A DNA stretch of 64,000 bases from Halorubrum cibi (GTDB taxonomy: Archaea > Halobacteriota > Halobacteria > Halobacteriales > Haloferacaceae), in assembly GCF_900182635.1 (NCBI RefSeq), contig NZ_FXTD01000012.1:62001-126000 (forward strand). Reading direction: 5' to 3'. Position numbers and translations under genes: made by a program. Position 1 is the stretch's first letter. The number at the start of each line of letters is the position of its first letter. The notes beneath the pieces are model-generated. The model saw only the letters and a list, made by a program, of their open reading frames with translations. It searched no databases and was not told the origin of the DNA. Below are positions 15,585 through 23,668 of the stretch, piece after piece.

Positions 15585-16427
15585 CGTAGTTCAGTGGGCG
15601 CTCACTGCGCCCCTCACCCCTCTTGGGGGTGAGAAAATCCACCGCGAATCGCGTCACCATTCAATGAGTGTCTTCTGATATGTTTGCTATAGACATTCGT
15701 CGTTTGCTGGCCCCTCGGCCAGAGAGAGCCAGCGGCGTTTGTACCAGTGTACCCTAGCCTTCCTTTGGAATATTTTGGAGGTGCAAAGGGTATCAAAACA
15801 GCCTCAGATTCAACAATAGGTCCGTCGGGCTGTTTTTAGGCGGTGGAACTGTCCTCGACGAACTTCAAACTCGGCTTTCCGGGGTAATTGTGCTTGACGA
15901 GGTGTTGAGGGCCTCGAATTCGAAGGAATCAGTATCACATATTCGCCGCACTCGCCGCCGACGAATCTCAGCAGCTAACGATGGTTAGCTTCGACTCGTG
16001 GAAAATTCACCCCTTATCGGTCGAATATTGGGGATGTAAGCTCTAAAAAGTGCGTGACGGAGATTCTTAACTCCCCGGACAACCTCTCCGATAGAAATAT
16101 CAAAACGATGGTGGTTCTCTCATAGGCGCCGAAAAAAGAATCGCCGGATTAGCTAGTTCAAGACAACGGCCAGTTCTCCTTGAGGTTCATTTTTGGTTAG
16201 TCTGAGAAGCTCGCGTTCAGGACCGGCGAAGAGTGAATTGCAGGTTTTACTCGATCCGCTTCTATCTCGGTCATTGGATTTCTGGATCTGTATCTAGAGT
16301 ATGATAATAGTAGGAGGCAGATCTGTCTCTCGGAGTCTATCTCCTCGAACTATACCCACAAGTAAGCCAGCATTTGGATAATGTATGTGAATAATAACTA
16401 TTGGCACACGTGTTCTATCTACTGGTC
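15585..16427. other. 843-bp gene-poor, AT-richer region
   Basis: Apart from hairpin copy 6 at its left edge I find no intact gene. A 7-bp dyad AGCTAAC-GATG-GTTAGCT lies at 15973-15990. On the minus strand a short open frame reads GPQHLVKHNYPGKPSLKFVE then DSSTA and a stop (about 15838-15920). It looks protein-like and could be the 3' remnant of a decayed gene, but is closed upstream by a stop. Composition is lower in GC than the flanks, suggesting decayed or transferred DNA. Confidence 0.45.
15609..15638 (-). promoter_or_regulatory. shared hairpin promoter element, copy 6
   Basis: Minus strand: TTTTCTCACCCCCAAGAGGG, then GTGAGGGGCGC. A perfect 8-bp stem CTCACCCC / GGGGTGAG with a 5-nt loop, the best stem of the set. 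The A that is bulged in copies 1-3 is paired here with T. It ends about 25 nt before the ATG. Confidence 0.75.
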
Positions 16428-17282
16428 ATGGGCGACCAGTTTCCACCGGTTACTCGTCGAGAGCTAATTGCGATCACCGGTGGATCCGCCCTGGCTGGAT
16501 GCTCAATAATGAATCCTGGAACGCGACATCCTCAACGAGACACCACACAACGGGATGACCAACAGGCGGAGACCGTTCGGGCTTTCGTCGGGTCGTATCA
16601 CTGGGGATACTTCATTTTGGACGAGGACGGCGCGGAAATAGACCAACTAACGCTTTCACCTGGCGGCGAACTACGGCTCACCCTCTTCAACGTCGAAGCA
16701 GATGCCGCGATCGACGCACTCCCGCAAGCAGTTCGTACGAACATCCCAAGCCCTGAGGAACGAGCTCAGCGCAACGAACAGGCCATCCCCGTTCCCCAGG
16801 GGACGACCCTCGAAACCCTACACGACGCGGCCGAAGCCGCATATCCAGACCACAGTCTCGTCCTCCTAGGCGACGAGTATATGTGGAGCAGGCCTGGTGG
16901 CCCGGGACAGGGACAGGGGAGTGGTGTTCCAGTCGGTCCGTGGGGAGGTCACCACGGGCCCCACGGTGGTCCATATGGCCCAGGAGGCGGCCCATACGGC
17001 CCAGGACAGGGGCCCGGTAGTCCATATGGCCCCGGAATGGGCGAATATGGCCCCGGGATGATGCCAGGGTACGGTCCTGGAATGGGCGGGTATGGCTGGG
17101 GAAGCGGGTACGGCGGAACGCTCGCACCACCGGTATACCTCTGGCATCACTCGACGGTGCCAAGCGAACTTGGATTCGTCGTAAACACCACCGGGTCGTT
17201 CGGATTCGTGTGTACGGTCTACTGCGGCTACGGTCATCCGTACATGGCCGAACAGAGTCGCGTCGTCGTAACTGAAAACTGA
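16428..17282 (+). CDS. Tat lipoprotein with CuA-type copper site and Gly-Pro-Tyr-rich insert
   Basis: 284 residues. TRRELIAITGGSALAGC is a Tat motif with a lipobox, so the mature protein should be lipid-anchored outside the membrane. The C-terminus carries Cys262-x3-Cys266-x3-His270-x2-Met273 (CTVYCGYGHPYM), plus an upstream His (YLWHHST, His240-241). This is the ligand set of the CuA centre in cytochrome oxidase subunit II and nitrous oxide reductase. Between the two halves of the fold sits about 80 residues of GPYGPG/GPGMG repeats. It could transfer electrons or bind copper. The ATG is chosen over an upstream TTG. It is monocistronic. Confidence 0.82.
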   Translation: MGDQFPPVTRRELIAITGGSALAGCSIMNPGTRHPQRDTTQRDDQQAETVRAFVGSYHWGYFILDEDGAEIDQLTLSPGGELRLTLFNVEADAAIDALPQAVRTNIPSPEERAQRNEQAIPVPQGTTLETLHDAAEAAYPDHSLVLLGDEYMWSRPGGPGQGQGSGVPVGPWGGHHGPHGGPYGPGGGPYGPGQGPGSPYGPGMGEYGPGMMPGYGPGMGGYGWGSGYGGTLAPPVYLWHHSTVPSELGFVVNTTGSFGFVCTVYCGYGHPYMAEQSRVVVTEN

Positions 17283-17433
17283 GAGTCATGAAAACAGCTG
17301 TTTCCGGCAGCCCAGCGCGTGGTCCCTACTACAGACCAGATATTCGAATAGTACCTCGCACGATGGACTGCCTGCCACCACGCTTCTTGCTCGAACAGGA
17401 AAACAATGTCATCAAAAGTGGCACCCTCCAGAG

Positions 17434-18945
17434 CTAGAATTCCTCTCCCGTAGAACCGTCTTCATCCAGTTGGTCGTACATTTCGTCTGGGAATGGGAGA
17501 CTTCCCCAGATGGAGTATTGACACTGCTCCTGCCCGATGCAGTACCGCTGTATATCGTCGTTGTCGCAGTTCATCGGAAGCGGGGTGTCGCCACCAATCG
17601 TATTCGAGAATTCGTAGCGAATCTGGTAGTCGGTGACCTGTTCGTCGTACCACGGCCATCGTGAGAAGATGTCCTTGAGATCCGCGACAATTGTCTCGAG
17701 GTCACTGTCTTGGTACTGGGGCAGCCACATCACCATCCGGGCGAAGTTGTACAGGTCCTTTCGGACCGGCTTCTTCTCGTGGAGGCGCTCGGCCATGTTC
17801 GCCATACAGGGGAGCTCGAACAGATCTTCGATCGACTCGACGTCAAGAGGCTGGACGCCACGCGAAGACTCCTGAATCCGATAGTGGTTCGTATTTCCGT
17901 GCTGTCGGATCGTGAGATTCCGATGGTCGCGCTGGGATGCAAGGAGATTCCCAAGACTCCGAGGACTCGAGATACGATTACACACGTCTCGCTTCCAGTC
18001 CGCTTCTGGGTCGTACGCCTCTACTGCTTCAAACAGCTCCTTCGCCGAGTGGAACTCCCCCAGTGAGACGACCTCATCTGGAACGTCTCGAATCGCGTCC
18101 CGGAGCACACGGATGGTCCGCTCACCGGGGTTCCAATCTCGCCAGATTCGTTCGTGGTGTCCCGTCTCGATGAAGCGATCGATGCGCTTTGTGATGCCCG
18201 ACTCATTCGTGCTCAGCCACGTCAGCTGGTCTTCTGAGAGATTCTCCTCCTGGACTCGCAGGAGCTTCTTGAACGCACGTCTGGCGTACTCACGATACTT
18301 CGTGTCGAAATCACCGACCGGTACGTAGAGGCAGTTGTCCTTGATGCGAGTGAGCAGTTCTCCGGTCTCTCCTGGCTCGGTGTCGGCGTGAACGAGACAG
18401 TCCCTCGATGCTGCGGCCATCGGGATTTCGAGATACAACCCTTCACCAAACTCGGGCATCTCCTTGATCCCTGTACAAACGCGACCAGGGTGCGGACCAT
18501 CCTCTCCGGGCCCTTTCGCGTATAGCACTTCTGCGATATCCTGTTGAAGACTCCCGTCACCGAATTCTCGAAGAAGGGACGCGAGGTTATTGACATAGAG
18601 CTCGCGAATATCGTAGAGAACCTGTACCTTTCGCGGCGGAGCGTGCTCGAACTTCGGGTGTACTTTGACGCAGATCGCACTCAACGTCGCGAGGACGGCG
18701 AGCGTTCCCGGTTCGTCGACGAACGGCTCCTCAGCGGCATTGGCCCTGACGTCTTCTTTGAACGCCGCTGTCCCGAACCGCTCGAGGTCGTTTAACAGAT
18801 CGTCTGGTTGGTCTTCGCCGTCGATGATGTATCGATTGTAGCCTCGCGTGAACAGCTGGTTGATTCGGGTCGTGCCGTATTCGAGTGGGAGCGTCGCAAC
18901 GCGATAGGCGGTACGCTCGTCCTCGACAGGCGTCGACTGACTCAT
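17434..18945 (-). CDS. primase large-subunit-like / primase-associated protein
   Basis: 503 residues. It starts inside the stop of the small primase gene (4-nt overlap). The C-terminal third has well-spaced cysteines (ELPCMANMAERLH, MNCDNDDIQRYCIG, QEQCQYSIWGSLPFP) suggestive of the 4Fe-4S C-terminal domain of archaeal PriL. The N-terminus is helical. It would help the catalytic subunit bind template and initiate primers. PriL assignment is inferred from cysteines and pairing; the sequence is diverged from chromosomal PriL. Confidence 0.72.
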   Translation of the reverse strand: MSQSTPVEDERTAYRVATLPLEYGTTRINQLFTRGYNRYIIDGEDQPDDLLNDLERFGTAAFKEDVRANAAEEPFVDEPGTLAVLATLSAICVKVHPKFEHAPPRKVQVLYDIRELYVNNLASLLREFGDGSLQQDIAEVLYAKGPGEDGPHPGRVCTGIKEMPEFGEGLYLEIPMAAASRDCLVHADTEPGETGELLTRIKDNCLYVPVGDFDTKYREYARRAFKKLLRVQEENLSEDQLTWLSTNESGITKRIDRFIETGHHERIWRDWNPGERTIRVLRDAIRDVPDEVVSLGEFHSAKELFEAVEAYDPEADWKRDVCNRISSPRSLGNLLASQRDHRNLTIRQHGNTNHYRIQESSRGVQPLDVESIEDLFELPCMANMAERLHEKKPVRKDLYNFARMVMWLPQYQDSDLETIVADLKDIFSRWPWYDEQVTDYQIRYEFSNTIGGDTPLPMNCDNDDIQRYCIGQEQCQYSIWGSLPFPDEMYDQLDEDGSTGEEF

Positions 18946-19826
18946 GACTGGAGCACCTCCGGTGTCGCAGACTGAACGTCGAAGGTCGGGCTCTCAATCG
19001 GCATGACGATGCTACAGACGTCAGCGTGCAACGAGTAGGGGAGCCGGGCGACTCGACGACGGTCGGCGGTTACCACTGGGTCGATAGGGATCTCGTAGGT
19101 GTCTTGTAGAAGGTCGTTCAGCACTTCTCGACTCTTGGCGTCGTACCGATGGGATGGATCACTGTCGAGGAGGTAGACGTGGACGCCTTGGCCGCTGTAC
19201 ACCACCATCGTCTCCTCGGCGTTGAAGTCGTCCTCGAAGATATCTCGCACCTCGAAGCCGTACTCGATGGCCCGTTCGATATCCTCAAAGGCATACGGAT
19301 ACCCCTTGGGAGCGGCGTCGAGGATTCCTGTGGCGTTGAGGAGCGTATCATCGTCCCAGTCGTCGACGTCCTCCGAGACCGTATCCGCTGCTCGGTTCCT
19401 GGCGATATCCTTCGCATCGATGTCGACGAGGAGGACCCAGGGTCGCTCCCAGTGATCCAGCGCGTAATAGACTGCATCAGGACACGGGTCTGGTTTGTCA
19501 AGCAGGTCTGGATCTGCGAGCGCGAAGTTACTCCGACCGAGTGGATCATTCCGTGCTGGATGCTGGATGAATTCGATGACGTCGTCGAACTCCTGAAACG
19601 CTGCAGTGGTCCGCTCTCCGGAGGTGTTCGTCTGCCACGTATCTCGCCGAATAAAGTCCTTGTCTGGGACTCCGTCTTTCCGTACTGGGTGGGGTTCCCG
19701 AAACGCGAGTGCGTACTGTTTCGGTCCCATCGCTGTGATGAACGACGGGAGCTCGTCACGGTATGAGGGAAACTCCTCGGCGTAGTACCTGTAGATCTCT
19801 TCACGAGTCGCTTGTCGCCAATTCAT
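18942..19826 (-). CDS. archaeo-eukaryotic-type DNA primase small subunit (plasmid type)
   Basis: 294 residues. Catalytic DxD in VLLVDIDAKD (Asp135, Asp137), the SGxGxH motif YSGQGVHVYLLD, and a third motif IDPVVTADRRRVARLPYSLH with basic residues for nucleotide binding. These are the AEP/PriS hallmarks. It synthesises primers for plasmid replication or for complementary-strand synthesis after transfer. It overlaps both neighbours by 4 nt and is thus coupled to the transfer ATPase upstream and the large-subunit-like gene downstream. Confidence 0.87.
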   Translation of the reverse strand: MNWRQATREEIYRYYAEEFPSYRDELPSFITAMGPKQYALAFREPHPVRKDGVPDKDFIRRDTWQTNTSGERTTAAFQEFDDVIEFIQHPARNDPLGRSNFALADPDLLDKPDPCPDAVYYALDHWERPWVLLVDIDAKDIARNRAADTVSEDVDDWDDDTLLNATGILDAAPKGYPYAFEDIERAIEYGFEVRDIFEDDFNAEETMVVYSGQGVHVYLLDSDPSHRYDAKSREVLNDLLQDTYEIPIDPVVTADRRRVARLPYSLHADVCSIVMPIESPTFDVQSATPEVLQS

Positions 19827-22800
19827 TTGTTGAACTCTTGGTCGAGTTTGTTGAAGCTCCGAATCGTCGTCAGCCCAGCTGCGTCGAACGATTCAACGGC
19901 CGATCGAATATCCGAGAACGACCGGGCCGCACGCCCGCTCACACTGCTCTCAATTCGATTAGCCTCAGAAAGACAGTCCAGCACTTCGACGGCTGTCTCG
20001 CGTCTGTTAAACGCCCAGACAGCGTTCGCATCCACTGCACTCTGCTTGTCGTAGTCGTTGACCGGCGCGTGTTTGTTGTTACTCGCGAGTTCAGCTTCAC
20101 CGACCCACACGAGTTCTCCGTCAGCATCAAGACCGGCAACATCGAACACCGTCTCCTCATCGTACTCATAGTAGGATTCGACCTGTGCGACGTCTTCGTG
20201 GGAGTCTAACCACAGTTCGAGCAGCTTCACACCAACCTTGTGCGGCGTCTTTTCCCCGATATCTCCCTGACCAGGACCGACCTTGAGTTTCTGGCCGAGC
20301 AGTTCTCGCCCTGCCGGGAGTACGGTGTAGTACTTCCGACCACACGCTCGTCCTTCCTCCAACAGGTCTTGATCGACGAGCCGTTGTACGTTGAGGTTGT
20401 CAAAGTCGTTCTTGAACGCACTCATTGAATCCAAGAGTCCATGATTCGGTGCATCACCATTCATCACGTCAAGGATGCGGGTCAGGAAGCGGATGTCGTC
20501 GTAAGTAAGCCCGAGCCGTCGAAGCTCGTCATCCGGGACGGTTACACCACCAGCCTGTACTGGTAACGATCCGTTCTCGTCGACAGCTGTCTCCTCCTCT
20601 TCACCGACTAGCTCTTCTGGCTCAGTTGACTCAGGATCCCCAAAGAGCGGGTTGGTGGTATTCTTGTCTCTCCGTTCGTTTCTTTCGTTCCGTTCGTTTC
20701 CTTCGTTCTCTTCGTCGGCTGCTGAACCACTGGTTGCCTGTCCGATGAACGACGACTGTGTCGTGTCCACAGGACTAGTCGATTCTGTGGATGTCGACCG
20801 TTCACCCTTCGGTCTACTTCCCCATCCCTCGGTGTCTCCGGCCTCTGATTCGTTAGTGGCCTCAGCAAGCCCATACTGGGTCTGTGTCCGCTCGGACAGT
20901 CGGGGGAGGGCCACGGTCTCGAAGTGGTCCTCCTGTTCGATAGAAAGCGGCTCGTCGCTCTCTGGATGACCAGCTGCTATCGGGAGCGGCTTCACAGAGA
21001 ACGGGGCTGGCCCCGTCTCCCCGAATGACGGGCTGGGGAGTTGTGCAATCCATTCCCCGCTGGGGAGCGTGTTGATCCGATTTCGCAGGTCAGTCGGACT
21101 CAAGTCTTCGTGGGCCAGTGACTCGGCGAGGTCGCGCTCGATGGAGATGTTCCCGATGAGCTTCGTCTTGATGTTGTTGAGGACCTCGTTGTAGGCGCGC
21201 TCGCTTCGATTCCTGACTTGCTCGGGAAACTGCATCACTAGTCCCATGCTCAGGCCAAAGGACCGACCTTGGGGAAGCAACTGCTCGGAAACGAGTTTCG
21301 TTGAGGCGACGGGAGCCGCCTCCTCAATGATGAGGTTGGTAAGCTTCTCGTAGTCTGTCTTCCCGTCACGTCGACGCACCTGTACCGCGTCCCAGAGGTT
21401 ACTCAACAGGAGAAGTGTGATTGCTCGCTGTGCCTCCGGACGGAGATCACCCAGGTCGAACAGGATCGTGGCATCTTCGTCGAGGAACTCGCGGAAGTCG
21501 AATCGGTTGTCGACGTATTCGCCATCATCGCCCTGTTCCGGAACGTGACTGAAGATACGACGCAGGTGTGCGTCCTCTCTGAGTTTGTCGAGACGGTTTC
21601 CGACGGCGTCCATCGATACCTGGAATCGACGGTCATCCTTCTCGAAGTGGCGCGTCAGCGACTCCTCGACATTTTGGTTCTCAGCAGCGACCGGAGGGAC
21701 TGTCCGCTCGCGTTGCATCTGGAGTGCAGCCGCAAAGAGATCATCGAGGCCGAAGGCGTCACTACCGTATTCCTCGTCGAAGAGCGCCTTGATGAGGTAG
21801 CTGAGGATCTCGTTCGCGACAAACGCTTGTCCGTACTGTTCGCGGCCCATGACCATCCGCATGATGTCGTGGAAGTGGTCGACCTTGTCCTGAATCGCGT
21901 CTTCACGATTTTGTCCGGCCTTGAGCGCAGGCCGGATGTCGAAGAAGGAGAACGCAGGGACCGTCTCCGGGACGCGGAACTGGTAGACGTCGTCCACCCC
22001 GTTGAAGCGCTCGTAGTGGCAGCGAAGGTAATTCGCGCACATACCGTCGCCTTTCGGATCGACGATCACGACGGGTCCGCCAGTCGTCTCCCGGAGAGAC
22101 AGCGCGTCGTTGATGATTGCCTTCGATTTTCCGCCGCCGGTCGAGGCGAACCGGCCGTAGTGCGTCGTCAGGAGATTCGGTGGAATCCGAATCGGGTCCG
22201 GTTGGGGAGATCCGTTCTCATCGAGTGCATACCCGATCGCCATTCCCTCTTGGAACTGTTGAACTAGATCTGGATTGGGCCACGGAAGCGGGTTCCGGCT
22301 TTGCTGTTCAGCGCGTGTCCCGCGTGTTCCCTCAACTGTGAGTTGCTCGGAGGATGGGACGAGCACAAAGTTCGCGAGTTCCGTCCCACAGAGGACGAAA
22401 TCCGGTCGGGTCTTGCCTCGACCGCTCGTCATCTCTCGGTCAAGCAACTGCTGGAGAGCTGTCTGAGCGTTCTTCGCCTTCGTCTTTTCTCGGAAGCCGC
22501 CAGCACGGAGTCGGTCCCCTTCGACTTCGTAATAGGGGCCGTCGATTGGGTCGAACACGGGACGAAGCGCGTTCATCTGGGCCGCGAGGTCGTCGCGGCC
22601 TTCATCCCCTGTTGGAACGCCGACTGCTCTAATGTTGGCAGTGAACGACCGCTTGGGGTTCTTCGCGTCGATATACTCGATGCGCTTGGCGACTGATTCG
22701 CTGAGCTGTTTCTCGTCGCGATTGCCCCGCCGATCTTCGACCTCCAGGAAGGAGCCAACAATCTCCTGGAAGAAGGTGTCCCGCCCGTCGACGAGATCCT

Positions 22801-23668
22801 CCTTTCTGATCTCGGCGTCGGACTGCCAGCTTGTCCGTCGCTGAAACACAACCTGAAACGCTACTGGTGACGCCGCCTCCATCAGGTGGTCGACGAGTGA
22901 CGCAAGAGTCGCACCGGGCTGGTCGATAGCAGCCAACCCGTCGTCTTCGTCCTCGGAGGCGAAGGGCGTCAACGACGTCATCCAGTCTTTCTTTCGGGTG
23001 GCTGAACCAGACCAGCGTACGCCGACTGGCGAGACGGCGTCGACGGTGGGCCGAGCGAGTATCGTTCCCTCGGCCGTCTCGGTCGGCTTTTCGAGTATCG
23101 TCAGTGGCCCCTCGTCCGGAACTGCATTTGGAGATCTAAGCTCAAGCGCCGTCTCCCCAATCTCGACGAAGTGGCCATGGGACGAATCGACTGTGGCACC
23201 ACCATCTGCAAGGGAGGATGCTTCGGTCGTTGGTGTCTGGTCTTGGTCACGCTCCTCGCTGTCAAGTTCGTGCTGCTCGTCGGTACTAAATTCGTACTGT
23301 AGATGCCCTGCTTCGTAGTGTTTAACGAACTCTGCTGGTGTGAATTCGACTGGCTGAATGAGCCGTGAAGCGACGTCGACGTCGACGCGTTCGATGTCGA
23401 ATGTCTCGGGATAGATCGAGCGAAGGCGTTTTTCGAGTGTGTCGAGATGCTCGTCGGCGCCGTAGAAGAACTCAACAGGGTCGTCCGCTCCCTCAGATAG
23501 TGCGAGAAACTCGAACCGAAGCGGTGTCTTACTGTGGAGTGGGTTCAGCTTCTGCACGAGTCCAGTTGACTCCGCCGTCGTCAGTTTGTGCAGGCTTTCG
23601 AGGACTCGAGGGATTCCCTCGGGATCCAGGCCTTCTGATGTTGGCGTGACTCGGAGATACTCACGCAT
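19823..23668 (-). CDS. VirD4/TraG-like DNA-transfer ATPase with C-terminal wHTH and nuclease-like domain
   Basis: 1281 residues from MREYLRVTPTSEGL, overlapping the VirB4-like stop by 8 nt. The ATPase core has Walker A STGGGKSKAI (about residue 510) and Walker B GPVVIVDPKGDG, plus VMQFPEQV. After an acidic linker with NERNERNERRDKN repeats, the C-terminus has a wHTH (YDDIRFLTRILDVMNGD ... YYTVLPAGRELLG). It ends in VFDVAGLDADGELVWVGEAE, a D...ExE pattern like replication-relaxation (Replic_Relax) nuclease folds. It should couple DNA to the transfer channel. The tail might supply relaxase-like cleavage, since no separate relaxase is seen. Confidence 0.85.
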   Translation of the reverse strand: MREYLRVTPTSEGLDPEGIPRVLESLHKLTTAESTGLVQKLNPLHSKTPLRFEFLALSEGADDPVEFFYGADEHLDTLEKRLRSIYPETFDIERVDVDVASRLIQPVEFTPAEFVKHYEAGHLQYEFSTDEQHELDSEERDQDQTPTTEASSLADGGATVDSSHGHFVEIGETALELRSPNAVPDEGPLTILEKPTETAEGTILARPTVDAVSPVGVRWSGSATRKKDWMTSLTPFASEDEDDGLAAIDQPGATLASLVDHLMEAASPVAFQVVFQRRTSWQSDAEIRKEDLVDGRDTFFQEIVGSFLEVEDRRGNRDEKQLSESVAKRIEYIDAKNPKRSFTANIRAVGVPTGDEGRDDLAAQMNALRPVFDPIDGPYYEVEGDRLRAGGFREKTKAKNAQTALQQLLDREMTSGRGKTRPDFVLCGTELANFVLVPSSEQLTVEGTRGTRAEQQSRNPLPWPNPDLVQQFQEGMAIGYALDENGSPQPDPIRIPPNLLTTHYGRFASTGGGKSKAIINDALSLRETTGGPVVIVDPKGDGMCANYLRCHYERFNGVDDVYQFRVPETVPAFSFFDIRPALKAGQNREDAIQDKVDHFHDIMRMVMGREQYGQAFVANEILSYLIKALFDEEYGSDAFGLDDLFAAALQMQRERTVPPVAAENQNVEESLTRHFEKDDRRFQVSMDAVGNRLDKLREDAHLRRIFSHVPEQGDDGEYVDNRFDFREFLDEDATILFDLGDLRPEAQRAITLLLLSNLWDAVQVRRRDGKTDYEKLTNLIIEEAAPVASTKLVSEQLLPQGRSFGLSMGLVMQFPEQVRNRSERAYNEVLNNIKTKLIGNISIERDLAESLAHEDLSPTDLRNRINTLPSGEWIAQLPSPSFGETGPAPFSVKPLPIAAGHPESDEPLSIEQEDHFETVALPRLSERTQTQYGLAEATNESEAGDTEGWGSRPKGERSTSTESTSPVDTTQSSFIGQATSGSAADEENEGNERNERNERRDKNTTNPLFGDPESTEPEELVGEEEETAVDENGSLPVQAGGVTVPDDELRRLGLTYDDIRFLTRILDVMNGDAPNHGLLDSMSAFKNDFDNLNVQRLVDQDLLEEGRACGRKYYTVLPAGRELLGQKLKVGPGQGDIGEKTPHKVGVKLLELWLDSHEDVAQVESYYEYDEETVFDVAGLDADGELVWVGEAELASNNKHAPVNDYDKQSAVDANAVWAFNRRETAVEVLDCLSEANRIESSVSGRAARSFSDIRSAVESFDAAGLTTIRSFNKLDQEFNK

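Noticed and set aside
16960-17110. Tandem GGCCCATATGGCCC-like repeats, considered as a DNA repeat or CRISPR
   Set aside because: They follow the reading frame and encode GPYGPG repeats of the CuA-type protein; there are no constant repeat and variable spacer units.
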